A DNA stretch of 64,000 bases from UBA4124 sp964577515 (GCA_964577515.1 CAZNZN010000002.1:30584-94583), one strand, 5' to 3'; shown: positions 1 through 7,767, counted from the first letter of the stretch. Program-made: numbers and translations. Notes: generated from the sequence alone by a model not told the origin.

Positions 1-130
1 TTTCGATTGCTCGAGATCGGTCTTTTGTCACATCGACGTCTTCGAACGCAACAGCGTGCTCTTTAAAAAATTGTTTTGCCATAACACAGTATGGGCATGT
101 TGGTGTTGAATATACAATAACTGAATGCAT
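1..130 (-). CDS. Glutaredoxin-like thioredoxin-fold protein (partial, C-terminus outside window)
   Basis: The minus strand reads from an ATG at 130 and stays open to the window edge, giving 43 residues that start MHSVIVYSTPTCPYC. The beta strand followed by a CPYC redox motif (about residues 12-15) is the classic dithiol glutaredoxin active site, and the next residues continue as helix 1 and strand 2 (a DVDV stretch). Glutaredoxins of this short bacterial type (about 80 residues, NrdH or Grx-like) reduce disulfides in the cytoplasm. The start lies only 4 bases after the ArsR stop, so both genes form one operon, and the ArsR protein is a good candidate for its redox or metal-dependent control. 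The specific electron donor cannot be judged because two thirds of the protein is missing. Confidence 0.85.
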   Translation of the reverse strand, partial: MHSVIVYSTPTCPYCVMAKQFFKEHAVAFEDVDVTKDRSRAIE

Positions 131-134
131 AAAA

Positions 135-413
135 TTAATGTGAATAGCTAATAAGAGATTTTGCGATACGATATGCAGAACCGTCTGTGGTGCGATAGTG
201 TTGCTTTTTGCCAACACGCACACAAGAAACAATACCCGCATCACGAAGAATTCGAAGGTGCTGTGAAAGTGCTGACTGCGACAGCGTACATTTTCCAAGA
301 AGATCAGTAACACAATATGGCTGATGAAGGCACACGACAAGTTGCGCCCGCTCTTTGTTGCCGAGTGCAGTATAAATATCTGGAACAGTTGTTTTTTGTG
401 AAGACGCTTTCAC
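135..413 (-). CDS. ArsR/SmtB-family transcriptional repressor
   Basis: This 92-residue protein is a winged helix-turn-helix of ArsR type: an ALGNKERAQLV opening helix, the recognition helix SQSALSQHLRILRDAG (about residues 45-60) and a wing with HYR. Length is normal for the family. It carries four cysteines (28, 34, 42, 64), which could bind a metal or sense oxidants, but they do not form the textbook ELCVCDL motif. The start codon is GTG at 411-413. A perfect 13-2-13 inverted repeat sits 2 bases upstream and overlaps the likely promoter, so autorepression is probable. It is followed after 4 bases by a glutaredoxin gene, which fits a redox or thiophilic-metal signal. The ligand is unknown. 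Confidence 0.88.
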   Translation of the reverse strand: MKASSQKTTVPDIYTALGNKERAQLVVCLHQPYCVTDLLGKCTLSQSALSQHLRILRDAGIVSCVRVGKKQHYRTTDGSAYRIAKSLISYSH

Positions 414-415
414 GC

Positions 416-443
416 TTATATATTAGCATTTGCTAATATATAA
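416..443. promoter_or_regulatory. ArsR-type operator, perfect 13-2-13 inverted repeat
   Basis: Bases 416-428 (TTATATATTAGCA) and 431-443 are exact reverse complements separated by TT. Imperfect 12-2-12 repeats are typical operators of the ArsR/SmtB family. On the minus strand a TTGCTT / TAATAT pair with 17-base spacing fits inside this element, so a bound dimer would block RNA polymerase. This is inferred from geometry. Confidence 0.75.
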
Positions 444-471
444 AGCAACAATCAGTCGTGCCCTAGAATAT

Positions 472-500
472 TTGACAAGATAGTATATCCATGTTAATGT
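472..500 (+). promoter_or_regulatory. Promoter of the secreted protein gene at 533
   Basis: TTGACA at 472-477, 17-base spacer, then TAATGT at 495-500. The -35 is perfect and the -10 weak. The same TTGACA/TAATGT pair precedes the gene at 1506. It lies about 30 bases from the ArsR operator on the other strand. Confidence 0.55.
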
Positions 501-532
501 GATGCAAACTATTCTTCTCAAAAATTTTTACC

Positions 533-895
533 ATGAAAAAAGTATTTCTTTTGACCATCTTCGGATGCTTTCTTGCCTGCCTTCCCTCTTCTACTTCTGC
601 TCAGACGACCTTTGAGCGACTGAAACAAAAGGTGGACTCTGCCCCCTCAAACCAGTGGGGTATCAAACGGGTAAACTACGGCACATGGAGCAGTGCCCCT
701 GGAAAAGAAAATGTCTGGGCTGTATATGAAGCAGAGACTGCTACTTACACCTTGATGGTCGCCATCAACGGCCAGTCGGCTTTCAAAGAATTCCTGCAAT
801 TCAAAGCAGGCTCAAAGAACCCCGCAATCAAAGACGCCGTTGAGGCCATCTGCGAAAAGCTGGATCCTACCAAATGGACCCCTTCCTTAAACTAA
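533..895 (+). CDS. Small secreted protein of unknown function
   Basis: I do not recognise this 120-residue protein. It starts with a clear Sec signal peptide (MKK, hydrophobic core VFLLTIFGCFLACL, small residues, likely cleavage after STSA at about residue 23). The mature part is about 97 residues, soluble, with aromatic-rich stretches (QWGIKRVNYGTWSS, NVWAVYEAET) that suggest a compact beta-rich domain. There is no second membrane segment or anchor. A cysteine at position 12 lies inside the signal core and does not form a lipobox. It stands alone between its own promoter and a strong terminator. GC content and codon use look higher than in the neighbours (many GCC, CTG codons), so recent acquisition is possible. 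Confidence 0.75.
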   Translation: MKKVFLLTIFGCFLACLPSSTSAQTTFERLKQKVDSAPSNQWGIKRVNYGTWSSAPGKENVWAVYEAETATYTLMVAINGQSAFKEFLQFKAGSKNPAIKDAVEAICEKLDPTKWTPSLN

Positions 896-897
896 AA

Positions 898-921
898 AAC
901 CGGCAACCGCCGGTTTTATTT
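898..921. terminator. Bidirectional intrinsic terminator
   Basis: AACCGGC (898-904), loop AACC, GCCGGTT (909-915), followed by a T run on the plus strand and a matching A run upstream that serves the minus strand. It separates the secreted protein gene from the convergent DUF1761 gene. Confidence 0.85.
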
Positions 922-923
922 TT

Positions 924-1373
924 TTATATGAAGAAGCTGGTCACTAACGCTATGACAAGTATGGTGACAAGATTTGCAAAAATATCTGAAAAAAACTTTT
1001 TCCAAACAATCGCTCTATCACAGTTACTCCACAAGAGCGCTGATCCTATGATAGGCACCATAAAACAGAGCCATGTGAGTACTAGGTAGGCAACAATCAT
1101 ACTTGCTGGCTCCCCGTTCATACTTCCTTTGATCATCATAAAGACGACAAAAAACGCAGTGAGGAAAGAGAGTGCGAGTTGTCCTAAGTACATCTTGGCC
1201 ATCATCGGCTTCGCTTCTTCCATTTTTTGTTTTTGCTCTTCAGGTGTAAGCTTGTCAAAACCAAGATATTGCATATGCACCTTCCCCATAGGTGTTGCAT
1301 TTGAATACCATACTGTCCCAATCACTGCAGCAATCACTGCGCCAAGTACTGAAAGTCCTATTATCATCAACAT
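924..1373 (-). CDS. DUF1761 family integral membrane protein
   Basis: A 149-residue protein with four predicted membrane helices: residues about 3-22, 63-84, 90-110 and 128-148. The order (helix, NATPMGK-type loop, a charged TPEEQKQKMEEA segment, then three helices) matches DUF1761, a family of small bacterial membrane proteins without assigned function. Length is typical. The gene ends 3 bases from a bidirectional terminator and has a TATAAT hexamer on the minus strand (1389-1394) 15 bases upstream of its ATG. It is monocistronic. Nothing in the neighbourhood suggests a role. Confidence 0.7.
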   Translation of the reverse strand: MLMIIGLSVLGAVIAAVIGTVWYSNATPMGKVHMQYLGFDKLTPEEQKQKMEEAKPMMAKMYLGQLALSFLTAFFVVFMMIKGSMNGEPASMIVAYLVLTWLCFMVPIIGSALLWSNCDRAIVWKKFFSDIFANLVTILVIALVTSFFI

Positions 1374-1435
1374 AGTGTTATTGTGTCTATTATAGTAAAT
1401 CTTAGCTTCCTAAGACTTCTAGTATACCGTGTATT

Positions 1436-1463
1436 TTGACAAAACAAATAAGAAGCGTAATGT
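1436..1463 (+). promoter_or_regulatory. Promoter of the gene at 1506
   Basis: TTGACA at 1436-1441, 16-base spacer, TAATGT at 1458-1463. The -35 is perfect and the -10 is the same weak variant as at 495-500. Confidence 0.5.
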
Positions 1464-1505
1464 AAAGAAAAACATTTGGTACACCAAAACCCCCTTTTTA
1501 TTACT

Positions 1506-1982
1506 ATGAAATCAAAAAGGTTCTTTTCAGGGGAAACCCCTGAAAAAAGAGGAAAGCAGGCAGAAGAAGCATTTTTCAAAGCCTGGGAAGGACGACCCCT
1601 TCCTAAATGGATGGTCGCCGTTGCGAGGCCGACTCGCGAAGAGGATCTGTTTGAGAAAACAGACGCCGTGATCGTGGCGATCGACAGGCCCCCTATAAGG
1701 GTACAGATCAAGTCGTTTTACCCGCAAAAAACACTCATACAAGAGTGTCATGAAGCGGGGGTAGCACTCGTTTGGGTCTGTGCATCGGATTCAGAACAAA
1801 GAATCCGTGGAAAAACCCACAAAGCGATTCATGACCTGACAGTGTTCCTGAGGCAAAGCGTCCAAGTGCTGCCCGAACATCAAAAGATCAAAAAAGGGTT
1901 CTCCCCTTCCTTTTATAGAAGAGGGACGAGGTACAAAAAGAATCCTCGTAAAAGAGAACTCCTGCAACAGCAGGACAAGTAG
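1506..1982 (+). CDS. Hypothetical basic protein, possible PD-(D/E)XK-like nuclease fold
   Basis: The reading frame opens at 1476, but the ATG at 1506 gives a more natural N-terminus (MKSKRFFSGE) and sits well downstream of the promoter; the product is 158 residues. I do not recognise the family. A helix with KRGKQAEEAFFKAW, then DAVIVAIDRPPIRVQIKSF, resembles the E...D...QxK arrangement of restriction-endonuclease-like and Holliday-resolvase-like nucleases. That is a motif impression only. The C-terminus is strongly basic (YRRGTRYKKNPRKREL), which fits nucleic-acid binding. A CASDSEQRIRG segment lies between. The gene is monocistronic and ends at a long stem-loop shared with the convergent GIY-YIG gene. 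Confidence 0.6.
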   Translation: MKSKRFFSGETPEKRGKQAEEAFFKAWEGRPLPKWMVAVARPTREEDLFEKTDAVIVAIDRPPIRVQIKSFYPQKTLIQECHEAGVALVWVCASDSEQRIRGKTHKAIHDLTVFLRQSVQVLPEHQKIKKGFSPSFYRRGTRYKKNPRKRELLQQQDK

Positions 1983-1990
1983 TACAGAGT

Positions 1991-2029
1991 CTGGAATAGT
2001 GTACACTATTTCCAGGCTTTTTATTTTTT
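1991..2029. terminator. Intrinsic terminator between convergent genes
   Basis: CTGGAATAGT (1991-2000), loop GTAC, ACTATTTCCAG (2005-2015) with a one-base bulge, then a T-rich tract. It ends the plus-strand gene and overlaps the 3' end of the GIY-YIG gene. Confidence 0.75.
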
Positions 2030-2266
2030 AGAAAAAAGGTTAGCTTTATCTTCCCTCTTCCACTTCTTTATTTCACTTTCTCGAGCGCGCGCCTCTTTGA
2101 GGGTTGGGTATTGTTCAGCGTACCTCAACATTACCGGCCGGCGGATTTTGGTATAGTGCGCACCTTTTTTTGAATGATTGTGTTGGTGAAGCCGCCGAGC
2201 GAGATCGTTGGTAGCACCCACATAATACGTCTGATCAGCACATTCTAGTAAGTAAACAAAAAACAT
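2021..2266 (-). CDS. GIY-YIG single-domain endonuclease (UPF0213/YhbQ-like)
   Basis: An 81-residue protein made of one GIY-YIG domain: FFVYLLECADQTYYVGATNDLARRLHQH carries the two tyrosine motifs (YLL ... YYVG) and the conserved arginine, followed by NHSKKGAHYT and a glutamate-bearing helix (EARARESEIKKW). This matches the stand-alone SLX1-like/YhbQ group, which are short nucleases or DNA-repair accessory proteins with poorly known targets. Length is normal (80-100). It is alone on the minus strand and convergent with the possible nuclease gene. Several copies of this family are usual in small bacterial genomes, so no specific role can be given. Confidence 0.85.
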   Translation of the reverse strand: MFFVYLLECADQTYYVGATNDLARRLHQHNHSKKGAHYTKIRRPVMLRYAEQYPTLKEARARESEIKKWKREDKANLFSKK

Positions 2267-2354
2267 AGCGTGGTTATTGCGTAGTCAGCATAAATAAATA
2301 GATACTTTTTTGAGTATAGCGTATTTGTTGACAAAAAAAGAAACAACGGTAGAT

Positions 2355-2363
2355 TGGTATACA
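2355..2363 (+). promoter_or_regulatory. Extended -10 promoter of the XRE gene
   Basis: TGGTATACA is a TGn extended -10. It lies 14 bases before the chosen ATG, so the 5' leader would be about 8 bases. A TTGACA at 2328-2333 is too far away (24-base spacer) to be its -35. Confidence 0.45.
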
Positions 2364-2377
2364 AACTTGCACAGACC

Positions 2378-2674
2378 ATGGATCCCATACTCCCTATCGG
2401 TGAGACGATACGGTCACTCCGAAAAAAGAAACGGATAAAACAAAAAGAGTTCGCAAAAAATGTTTCAATCAGCGTACCGTATTTATCCTTGATTGAAAAC
2501 AACAAAGAGCGGCCCAGCTTGCACCTCATCAAAAAGATTGCTCTCAAATTAGAAGTTGAGCCAGAAGAGCTCATTCTGACAGCGTATGAAAAAACGCCTC
2601 AGAACGAGAGACTCAAAGGTAAAAGAAGGAAAGAGGTAAAAAATATTTTGAAGGATGTTTTATCCGTACTCTAA
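2378..2674 (+). CDS. XRE-family helix-turn-helix DNA-binding protein
   Basis: The frame could begin at a TTG at 2354, but that codon lies inside the promoter; the ATG at 2378 (MDPILPIGE) is preferred and gives 98 residues. Residues about 7-65 form a Cro/C1 HTH: IRSLRKKKRIKQKEFAKNV, SVPYLSLIENNKERPS, then helices ending in LEVEPEELIL. The recognition helix is SVPYLSLIENN. A basic C-terminal tail (KGKRRKEVKNIL) follows. Such proteins are single-domain repressors, often of antitoxin, phage or metabolic type. No toxin gene is next to it and the regulatory target is unknown. A short hairpin terminator follows the stop. Confidence 0.85.
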   Translation: MDPILPIGETIRSLRKKKRIKQKEFAKNVSISVPYLSLIENNKERPSLHLIKKIALKLEVEPEELILTAYEKTPQNERLKGKRRKEVKNILKDVLSVL

Positions 2675-2678
2675 AAGG

Positions 2679-2698
2679 CACCGAGAGGTGTTTTTTTT
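2679..2698 (+). terminator. Intrinsic terminator of the XRE gene
   Basis: CACC GAGA GGTG (2679-2690) followed by eight T. The stem is short but the U tract is strong. Confidence 0.65.
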
Positions 2699-2766
2699 AT
2701 TTCCCAAAAACCGTAGCTGGCTGTATGGGACGATGTTAGAACCTCTTTAGCTCTAAGAAACTAGTC

Positions 2767-3330
2767 CTATACTGATTTTGCTAAAGTAATAACAAGTAAT
2801 ATTCCTAAACTATTAAGCAAGAACGATATAGTTAAGAACTGCCAATTCTTGAGTTTTGAAATCCCCATAAGCCCCACTCCTATTTCATCAGGAAAAGGTG
2901 ATGCGATGATGATAGCCCCAAGAACAGGTGCAAGCCATCCAAAGTACGGAGTTCCTAGTAATCGTGTAATGTACGACCCTCCCAGCTTCATAAATACAGG
3001 TTTTATTTCTTCAAACACACTATCCTTTAGAAAACGAAATATCACATAATCTCCTATCACTGCTCCCACACCAGCTGAGAGCGCTACGAGTATAGGGTTA
3101 TAGATTTGTGCAAGCTTGAAAAGTACAACACCCGCAGGCGCAACAGTAAATGTAGAGACGAAAAATATTCCTGCGATAAAAGACCCGACATACCCTAACT
3201 TAGAGATACTCAAAATAACTTGTTGACCAAGCGATGTGCCAGTAGCAAAAAATACAAAGAGAAGAATTGCTATCAACAAAAAAGTATTTTTAAATCTCCA
3301 CGCTCTGTATGTATTCAATAATTTTTCCAT
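2767..3330 (-). CDS. DedA/VTT-like integral membrane protein
   Basis: This 187-residue protein has about five hydrophobic segments (residues 18-35, 45-75, 80-100, 128-150, 163-186). A conserved-looking loop with a polar pocket, ASPFPDEIGVGLMG, resembles the second re-entrant loop of VTT/DedA proteins, and FLKDS before it resembles the first half. DedA proteins act in the cytoplasmic membrane, for example as undecaprenyl-phosphate or phospholipid translocases. The similarity is a pattern judgement and the first re-entrant arginine motif is not clear, so the substrate is unknown. The gene follows tRNA-Gln on the same strand. Confidence 0.5.
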   Translation of the reverse strand: MEKLLNTYRAWRFKNTFLLIAILLFVFFATGTSLGQQVILSISKLGYVGSFIAGIFFVSTFTVAPAGVVLFKLAQIYNPILVALSAGVGAVIGDYVIFRFLKDSVFEEIKPVFMKLGGSYITRLLGTPYFGWLAPVLGAIIIASPFPDEIGVGLMGISKLKNWQFLTISFLLNSLGILLVITLAKSV

Positions 3331-3367
3331 TGAGACAATAATACTGAAACAAGGGCAAAAGTGCTAG

Positions 3368-3438
3368 CTGGGGTACAAGGACTCGAACCTCAATACTCAG
3401 GACCAAAACCTGATGTCCTACCATTAGACGATACCCCA
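3368..3438 (-). tRNA. tRNA-Gln (anticodon TTG)
   Basis: The minus strand folds into a full cloverleaf: acceptor TGGGGTA pairs with TACCCCA, the anticodon stem TCAGG/CCTGA encloses the loop TTTTGGT with anticodon TTG at positions 34-36, and the T arm contains GGTTCGAGTCC. The discriminator is G and no CCA is encoded, so CCA must be added enzymatically. It lies 34 bases downstream of the dnaX stop on the same strand. Confidence 0.95.
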
Positions 3439-3472
3439 ATGTTTTTAACGTCTTCTTTTATAACACAAAATC

Positions 3473-4519
3473 CTATTTTTCGGAAGTCTCCACTCCTGTC
3501 ATTTCTAGGAAGGCAAGTTCAAGCGGAAGTACAGGGATTGCGGCGTATGCGATACGCTCTACTGCAGTGATCATTGAAAGGATACTCTTTGAAGAGATCA
3601 CCTCTGCTCCCTCAACTGCGCCACGCTTTATGATCTCTATATACTGTTCGTTGTGTGCTGACTCGATACGTTCTCGCATATCTGGTGCATAACGATACAT
3701 GAGTGAGTAGCGCATCGTATCGAGGAGTAGCTGCGCGAGAAGCATCATATCAACATGGTGCTCCTCTGCATGAGCGAGCACCGCATATGCGCGAGCGATA
3801 TCTTTCTGTACGAGTGCGTCGTATAAGTCACGGATCACCTGCAGTGAGGGCGCACCAGTCACTGACTCCACAAGCTCTCGAGTGACAGTACGCTTTGCAC
3901 TTGCAGAAAGTACCTTTTGGAGAATCCCGTAGGTATCACGGAAAGACCCATCACCGAGAAACGCGATGAGTGCAGCAGCTTCAGGGTCAATCGCTACTTT
4001 TTCACGCTTTGCAACACCCTCTATAACCGATGCAAGGATTTTTTCTGTCGGCTTCCGAAAAGAAAAGACCTGACATCGAGACATGATCGTCTCAGGGACC
4101 TTATCAAGCTCAGTCGTTGCGAGGACAAATACTACGTGTGCTGGAGGCTCTTCAAGAGTCTTTAGGAGCGCGTTAAACGCGTCCTTTGTCATCATATGCA
4201 CCTCATCGATAATATAGACTTTGTACGGAGATGAAAACGGCAACACACGCACTGCTTCACGAAGGACGCGCACATCATCAATCCCGCGGTTTGATGCCGC
4301 ATCGATCTCAATAATATCTTCAGGATTTGTCCCAAGTGCACGAGCGAATATTCGTGCTACTGACGTCTTTCCTGTCCCTCTGCTTCCAGTAAAGAGATAG
4401 GCGTGAGCAAATGACTGGTTCTCTATAGACTGCGAGAGTACAGAAACGATATGTTCTTGCCCCACTACTTCATCCCATACCTGTGGGCGATATTTACGAT
4501 AGAGTACCTGATCAATCAT
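3473..4519 (-). CDS. dnaX: DNA polymerase III subunit gamma (clamp-loader ATPase)
   Basis: 348 residues, the AAA+ motor of the sliding-clamp loader. Visible motifs: YRKYRPQVWDEVVGQEHI at the N-terminus, Walker A GSRGTGKTS (about 45-53), Walker B DEVHMM, the SRC arginine-finger motif (IMSRCQVFSF), and the collar domain to about residue 340. Two things are unusual. The zinc module that normally holds four cysteines after the Walker A helix is absent: ARALGTNPED runs directly into IEIDAASNRGID. The tau-specific domains are also absent, so only a gamma-length product is made and coupling to helicase or polymerase by tau is not expected. It follows dusB after 38 bases in the serS-ftsQ-dusB-dnaX run. 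Confidence 0.93.
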   Translation of the reverse strand: MIDQVLYRKYRPQVWDEVVGQEHIVSVLSQSIENQSFAHAYLFTGSRGTGKTSVARIFARALGTNPEDIIEIDAASNRGIDDVRVLREAVRVLPFSSPYKVYIIDEVHMMTKDAFNALLKTLEEPPAHVVFVLATTELDKVPETIMSRCQVFSFRKPTEKILASVIEGVAKREKVAIDPEAAALIAFLGDGSFRDTYGILQKVLSASAKRTVTRELVESVTGAPSLQVIRDLYDALVQKDIARAYAVLAHAEEHHVDMMLLAQLLLDTMRYSLMYRYAPDMRERIESAHNEQYIEIIKRGAVEGAEVISSKSILSMITAVERIAYAAIPVLPLELAFLEMTGVETSEK

Positions 4520-4557
4520 ACGAAGCTATTGTAGCAAAAAAACAAAAAGCCTGCTTA

Positions 4558-5643
4558 TCATACCTTGTGCGTCAAAAAGTCATCAACGATACGCGCAACA
4601 TCTGTAGCATTTTTTGCGGTATCCATAAGTGTGATGCGCAACTCTTTTGCACCTTCAAACCCTGTGACATATGCTTTAAAATGTTTTTTCATTACTGCAA
4701 AACTTTTGACATCTCCAAGAAGTTTTTCAAAAAGTTGCGCATGTTCTACCATAACACGAAGCCGTTCTTCTATGGTGATAGGAACGCCGAGTGCAACAGG
4801 TGCTTTCCGTTTTGTATCAAACCACCGTCGCAAAAATGGAAGCTTACGCACAAACCATGATCGTTTTTGAGGAAGCGTTGCTACTACTTTTCGTGTTGGG
4901 TCAAAAAACCAGGGGTTACCAAAAAGTGCTCTCCCTACCATCACCCCATCAGCGCCACTAGCTACTGCTTTTTCTGTGCCATCAGCAAGCGACGTCACAT
5001 CACCGTTGCCAACAATCACTGTCTCTGGAGCGATACGATCACGAAGTGCCGCTACTTCTTTTATATAGGCCCACTGCGCTGGAACTTTTGACAAATCTTT
5101 TCGTGTACGTGCGTGCACCGTCAGTGCGGCAATCCCTTGTTCTAGGATTCCTCTGATCCATTCGTTGATAGCTGGGCTATAGTAGCCTACACGTGTTTTG
5201 ACTGATACAGGAATATCTCTCCCTGCTGCAGCAATCCCTCGTTTTGCGGCAGCAATCACTGCAAACGCTTTGTCTGGTGTTTTGATCATACCTGCACCAG
5301 CGCCTTGTTTTTCGATCGTTTTGTCAGGACATCCCATGTTGATATCGATACCATCAAATCCAAGTTCGGCACAAAGCTTTGCTGCGCTCTCCATGTGTAC
5401 TGGATCAGCAGAAAAAAGCTGCGCGACAATAGGACGCTCACCTTCAGTAAAGACCAAATCTTTTTGTAGCACTCCTCTCCCTTCACTCATGAGACCGTTT
5501 GCAGAAACAAACTCTGTCCATATCACATCAGGCTTGCCGTAGCGCGCAATCATTTGTCGGAACGCAGCATCGGTAACATCTGCCATGGGAGCGACGCAGA
5601 AAAACGGTTTTTTTTGTTGTCGGAGTTGTTGCCAAAAATTCAT
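4558..5643 (-). CDS. dus: tRNA-dihydrouridine synthase
   Basis: 361 residues. A TIM-barrel FMN enzyme that reduces uridines in tRNA D-loops. The N-terminus has the family signature PFFCVAPMADVTDAAFR (the M/A-DVTD substrate-entry motif), DINMGCPDKT contains the catalytic cysteine (GCP), and the FMN phosphate site is GADGVMVGRALFGNPWFF. The helical C-terminal domain follows. An extra basic segment of about 30 residues (RSWFVRKLPFLRRWFDTKRK) sits between barrel and C-terminal domain and is not typical of DusB; it may add RNA contacts. The stop of ftsQ is 3 bases upstream, so the genes are cotranscribed. Assignment to DusA, B or C is not possible from sequence alone. Confidence 0.92.
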   Translation of the reverse strand: MNFWQQLRQQKKPFFCVAPMADVTDAAFRQMIARYGKPDVIWTEFVSANGLMSEGRGVLQKDLVFTEGERPIVAQLFSADPVHMESAAKLCAELGFDGIDINMGCPDKTIEKQGAGAGMIKTPDKAFAVIAAAKRGIAAAGRDIPVSVKTRVGYYSPAINEWIRGILEQGIAALTVHARTRKDLSKVPAQWAYIKEVAALRDRIAPETVIVGNGDVTSLADGTEKAVASGADGVMVGRALFGNPWFFDPTRKVVATLPQKRSWFVRKLPFLRRWFDTKRKAPVALGVPITIEERLRVMVEHAQLFEKLLGDVKSFAVMKKHFKAYVTGFEGAKELRITLMDTAKNATDVARIVDDFLTHKV

Positions 5644-5646
5644 AGC

Positions 5647-6486
5647 TTATTCGTTTGCAAAACGATACACGATATTGTTAGGAAAACGTACATCAATATA
5701 AAGCAATTTCTTTGTGCTGTCACGAAATGCGCTTGCAAGTGGTTCGGTACGCATACCAGAGAAAAGGTACTCCAGTGATGTCTGTACTGGAACAGTAGGA
5801 TCTAGCACAAACTGAGCAATATCTTTGTTGTGCAAAAAATCAATACGCACTTCTCTTGGACCAATAGTACGAAATGCAAGTGGGACTATGTTGATAGTAA
5901 GGAGGTCGTCTTTGAGTGTACGAATCATTGCGAGCGTTGTGGTTGATGCTCCCTCAAAAGGGAGTGGTTGCGGCTCCCTTCCTGAAAACACTTTCAAATA
6001 TGCTGTTCCCGAAAACTGAGGGGCACTACTATACACTATCCCTTGCTCATCCATAAAAAAACATTGTGTTTCATCAGTGCACCACAAAAAAGCACCTCTA
6101 TACTCGCTGATAGTGATAGTAATACCGCGAAGCCCATCACGCTTCACTTGTACTTCTTTGATACGAGAAAACTGCGTATGGAGCTTCTTTTCAAGTGTTT
6201 CTGTTTGCAAAAGAAGACTGCTACTTCGTGGAAGTACCCAGAGTGTTTTTCCTGAAAGTGTTGCCATTGTAAAAAGGCGAATTTCTTCACTATCAACAAC
6301 TTCAGTTCCCTCTACCGTCATAGTGGTTATTTGTAGTCGAGGATCACGTATAGCATATACCACACCGGCAAGCACACCGAGCGCCAAGAGTGTAAAAACA
6401 AGCCGCTTCCAGCGAAACCCTTTTTTGACAACAGGTGTTTCTTCCGTCTCTTTTAGTACTTGGCGATGGTAGGTACGCTCATACAT
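5647..6486 (-). CDS. ftsQ: FtsQ/DivIB-like cell division protein
   Basis: 279 residues with the FtsQ layout: short basic cytoplasmic tail (KKGFRWKR), one membrane helix (about 29-46), a POTRA domain beginning with LQITTMTVEGTEVVDSEEI (about 50-120), and an FtsQ beta domain. ITISEYRGAFLW and the C-terminal YIDVRFPNNIVYRF are typical elements (the latter resembles the conserved IDLRYPNG segment). FtsQ links early and late divisome proteins (FtsB, FtsL) in the cell envelope. It sits between serS and dus with gaps of 9 and 3 bases, not in the usual dcw cluster. Divergence is high but the domain order supports the call. Confidence 0.82.
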   Translation of the reverse strand: MYERTYHRQVLKETEETPVVKKGFRWKRLVFTLLALGVLAGVVYAIRDPRLQITTMTVEGTEVVDSEEIRLFTMATLSGKTLWVLPRSSSLLLQTETLEKKLHTQFSRIKEVQVKRDGLRGITITISEYRGAFLWCTDETQCFFMDEQGIVYSSAPQFSGTAYLKVFSGREPQPLPFEGASTTTLAMIRTLKDDLLTINIVPLAFRTIGPREVRIDFLHNKDIAQFVLDPTVPVQTSLEYLFSGMRTEPLASAFRDSTKKLLYIDVRFPNNIVYRFANE

Positions 6487-6495
6487 AGCGGGCGA

Positions 6496-7767
6496 TTATT
6501 TTTTCCCAAGAAAATCTTTACCGATATATTGCTTGAGTGCATCTGGCACTTTTATACTGCCATCTTCTTGTTGGTAGTTTTCTACTATGTGTTGCAAAAT
6601 GCGCGGTGTCGCAAGTGCCGTGTTGTTGAGAGAGTGCACAAACTGTGTTTTCCCTTCTGCGTCTTTGTATTTAAGGTTGAGTCTGCGAGCTTGAAAATCA
6701 TGAAAATATGAACATGAGTGTGTCTCTCTAAATGTATCTTGTGAAGGCACCCATGTTTCGATGTCATATTTTTTCACTTGTCCCAAACCAAGATCTCCTC
6801 CACAGTTCACCACAACATGGTAGTGAAGCCCAAGTGCTTGCAGGAGTGCTTCTGCATTTGCAAGAAGCTCTTCGTGGTATTTCACTGAAGTCTCATGGTT
6901 TGCTTCACAAAGAATGACTTGTTCAAACTTTCGAAATTCGTGCACACGAAACAGTCCTTTTGTATCCTTACTATGGCTTCCTGCTTCTCGACGAAATGCA
7001 GTAGAGAATGCGAGTTTTTTAACAGGGAGATCTTTTTCTTCAAGTACCGTATCTGCAAAGTAGCTCATAGTCGCAACTTCAGCAGTTCCAGAAAGATAGT
7101 CGTCATCTTGTGTTTTATACAAGTCGTCTTCTCCTTGTGGAAGATACCCTGTTCCGTAGAGTGTTTGACGACGCACAAGTGATGGTACGAGCATGTACTC
7201 ATAGTCACTATGGTTTTTACGATAAAAGTCAACAACAAATTGCCACAGTGCGAACTCAAGCAATGCTCCATCTCCTTTCAAGAAATATCCTCGAAAACCA
7301 GCGACCTCGGCACCCTTTTCAAAATCAACCATATCGTTTTGCTCAAGAAGCTCAATATGATTCTTTGGCGCAAAACTAAATGTCGGCTTTTCTCCCCATA
7401 CTTTTACTTCAGCATTACTACTATCATCTTCTCCTTCAGGGACAGAGACATCAGGGATGTTTGGCACTTGTACCATAAGCTGTTGCCATTCTTTTGTAAT
7501 CTCACGAACTTTTTCTTCAGCTGACTGCACCTTTTCCTTAAGTGGCTTTAGTGCCTCTACCATTGTCCCACGCTCTTCAGGAGAAGCTTTTGCAACAGCA
7601 TCTGATAGCTTGTTTTGCTCTGCTCGAGCATTTTCAAATACACTCAATGCTTCACGACGCTTGTCATCTACAGCAATAAGAGTCGAGACATCAAACGACA
7701 AGTGCTTCTTTCGAACGGCTTCTTTGATAAGGTCTGCATTTTCACGAATAAATTTGATGTCCAACAT
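6496..7767 (-). CDS. serS: Seryl-tRNA synthetase
   Basis: 423 residues, normal length. A class II synthetase that charges tRNA-Ser. The N-terminal coiled-coil arm that grips the long variable arm spans about residues 30-100 (FENARAEQNKLSDAVAKA ... VREITKEW). Motif 2 is FRREAGSHSKDTKGLFRVHEF and motif 3 is NNTALATPRILQHIVENYQ; the TAEV serine/ATP site is present as SGTAEVATM. It is the first gene of the minus-strand run serS-ftsQ-dus-dnaX. It diverges from dprA with only 42 bases between starts; on the minus strand a TACTAT hexamer lies shortly before the ATG, so the leader is very short. Confidence 0.97.
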   Translation of the reverse strand: MLDIKFIRENADLIKEAVRKKHLSFDVSTLIAVDDKRREALSVFENARAEQNKLSDAVAKASPEERGTMVEALKPLKEKVQSAEEKVREITKEWQQLMVQVPNIPDVSVPEGEDDSSNAEVKVWGEKPTFSFAPKNHIELLEQNDMVDFEKGAEVAGFRGYFLKGDGALLEFALWQFVVDFYRKNHSDYEYMLVPSLVRRQTLYGTGYLPQGEDDLYKTQDDDYLSGTAEVATMSYFADTVLEEKDLPVKKLAFSTAFRREAGSHSKDTKGLFRVHEFRKFEQVILCEANHETSVKYHEELLANAEALLQALGLHYHVVVNCGGDLGLGQVKKYDIETWVPSQDTFRETHSCSYFHDFQARRLNLKYKDAEGKTQFVHSLNNTALATPRILQHIVENYQQEDGSIKVPDALKQYIGKDFLGKK

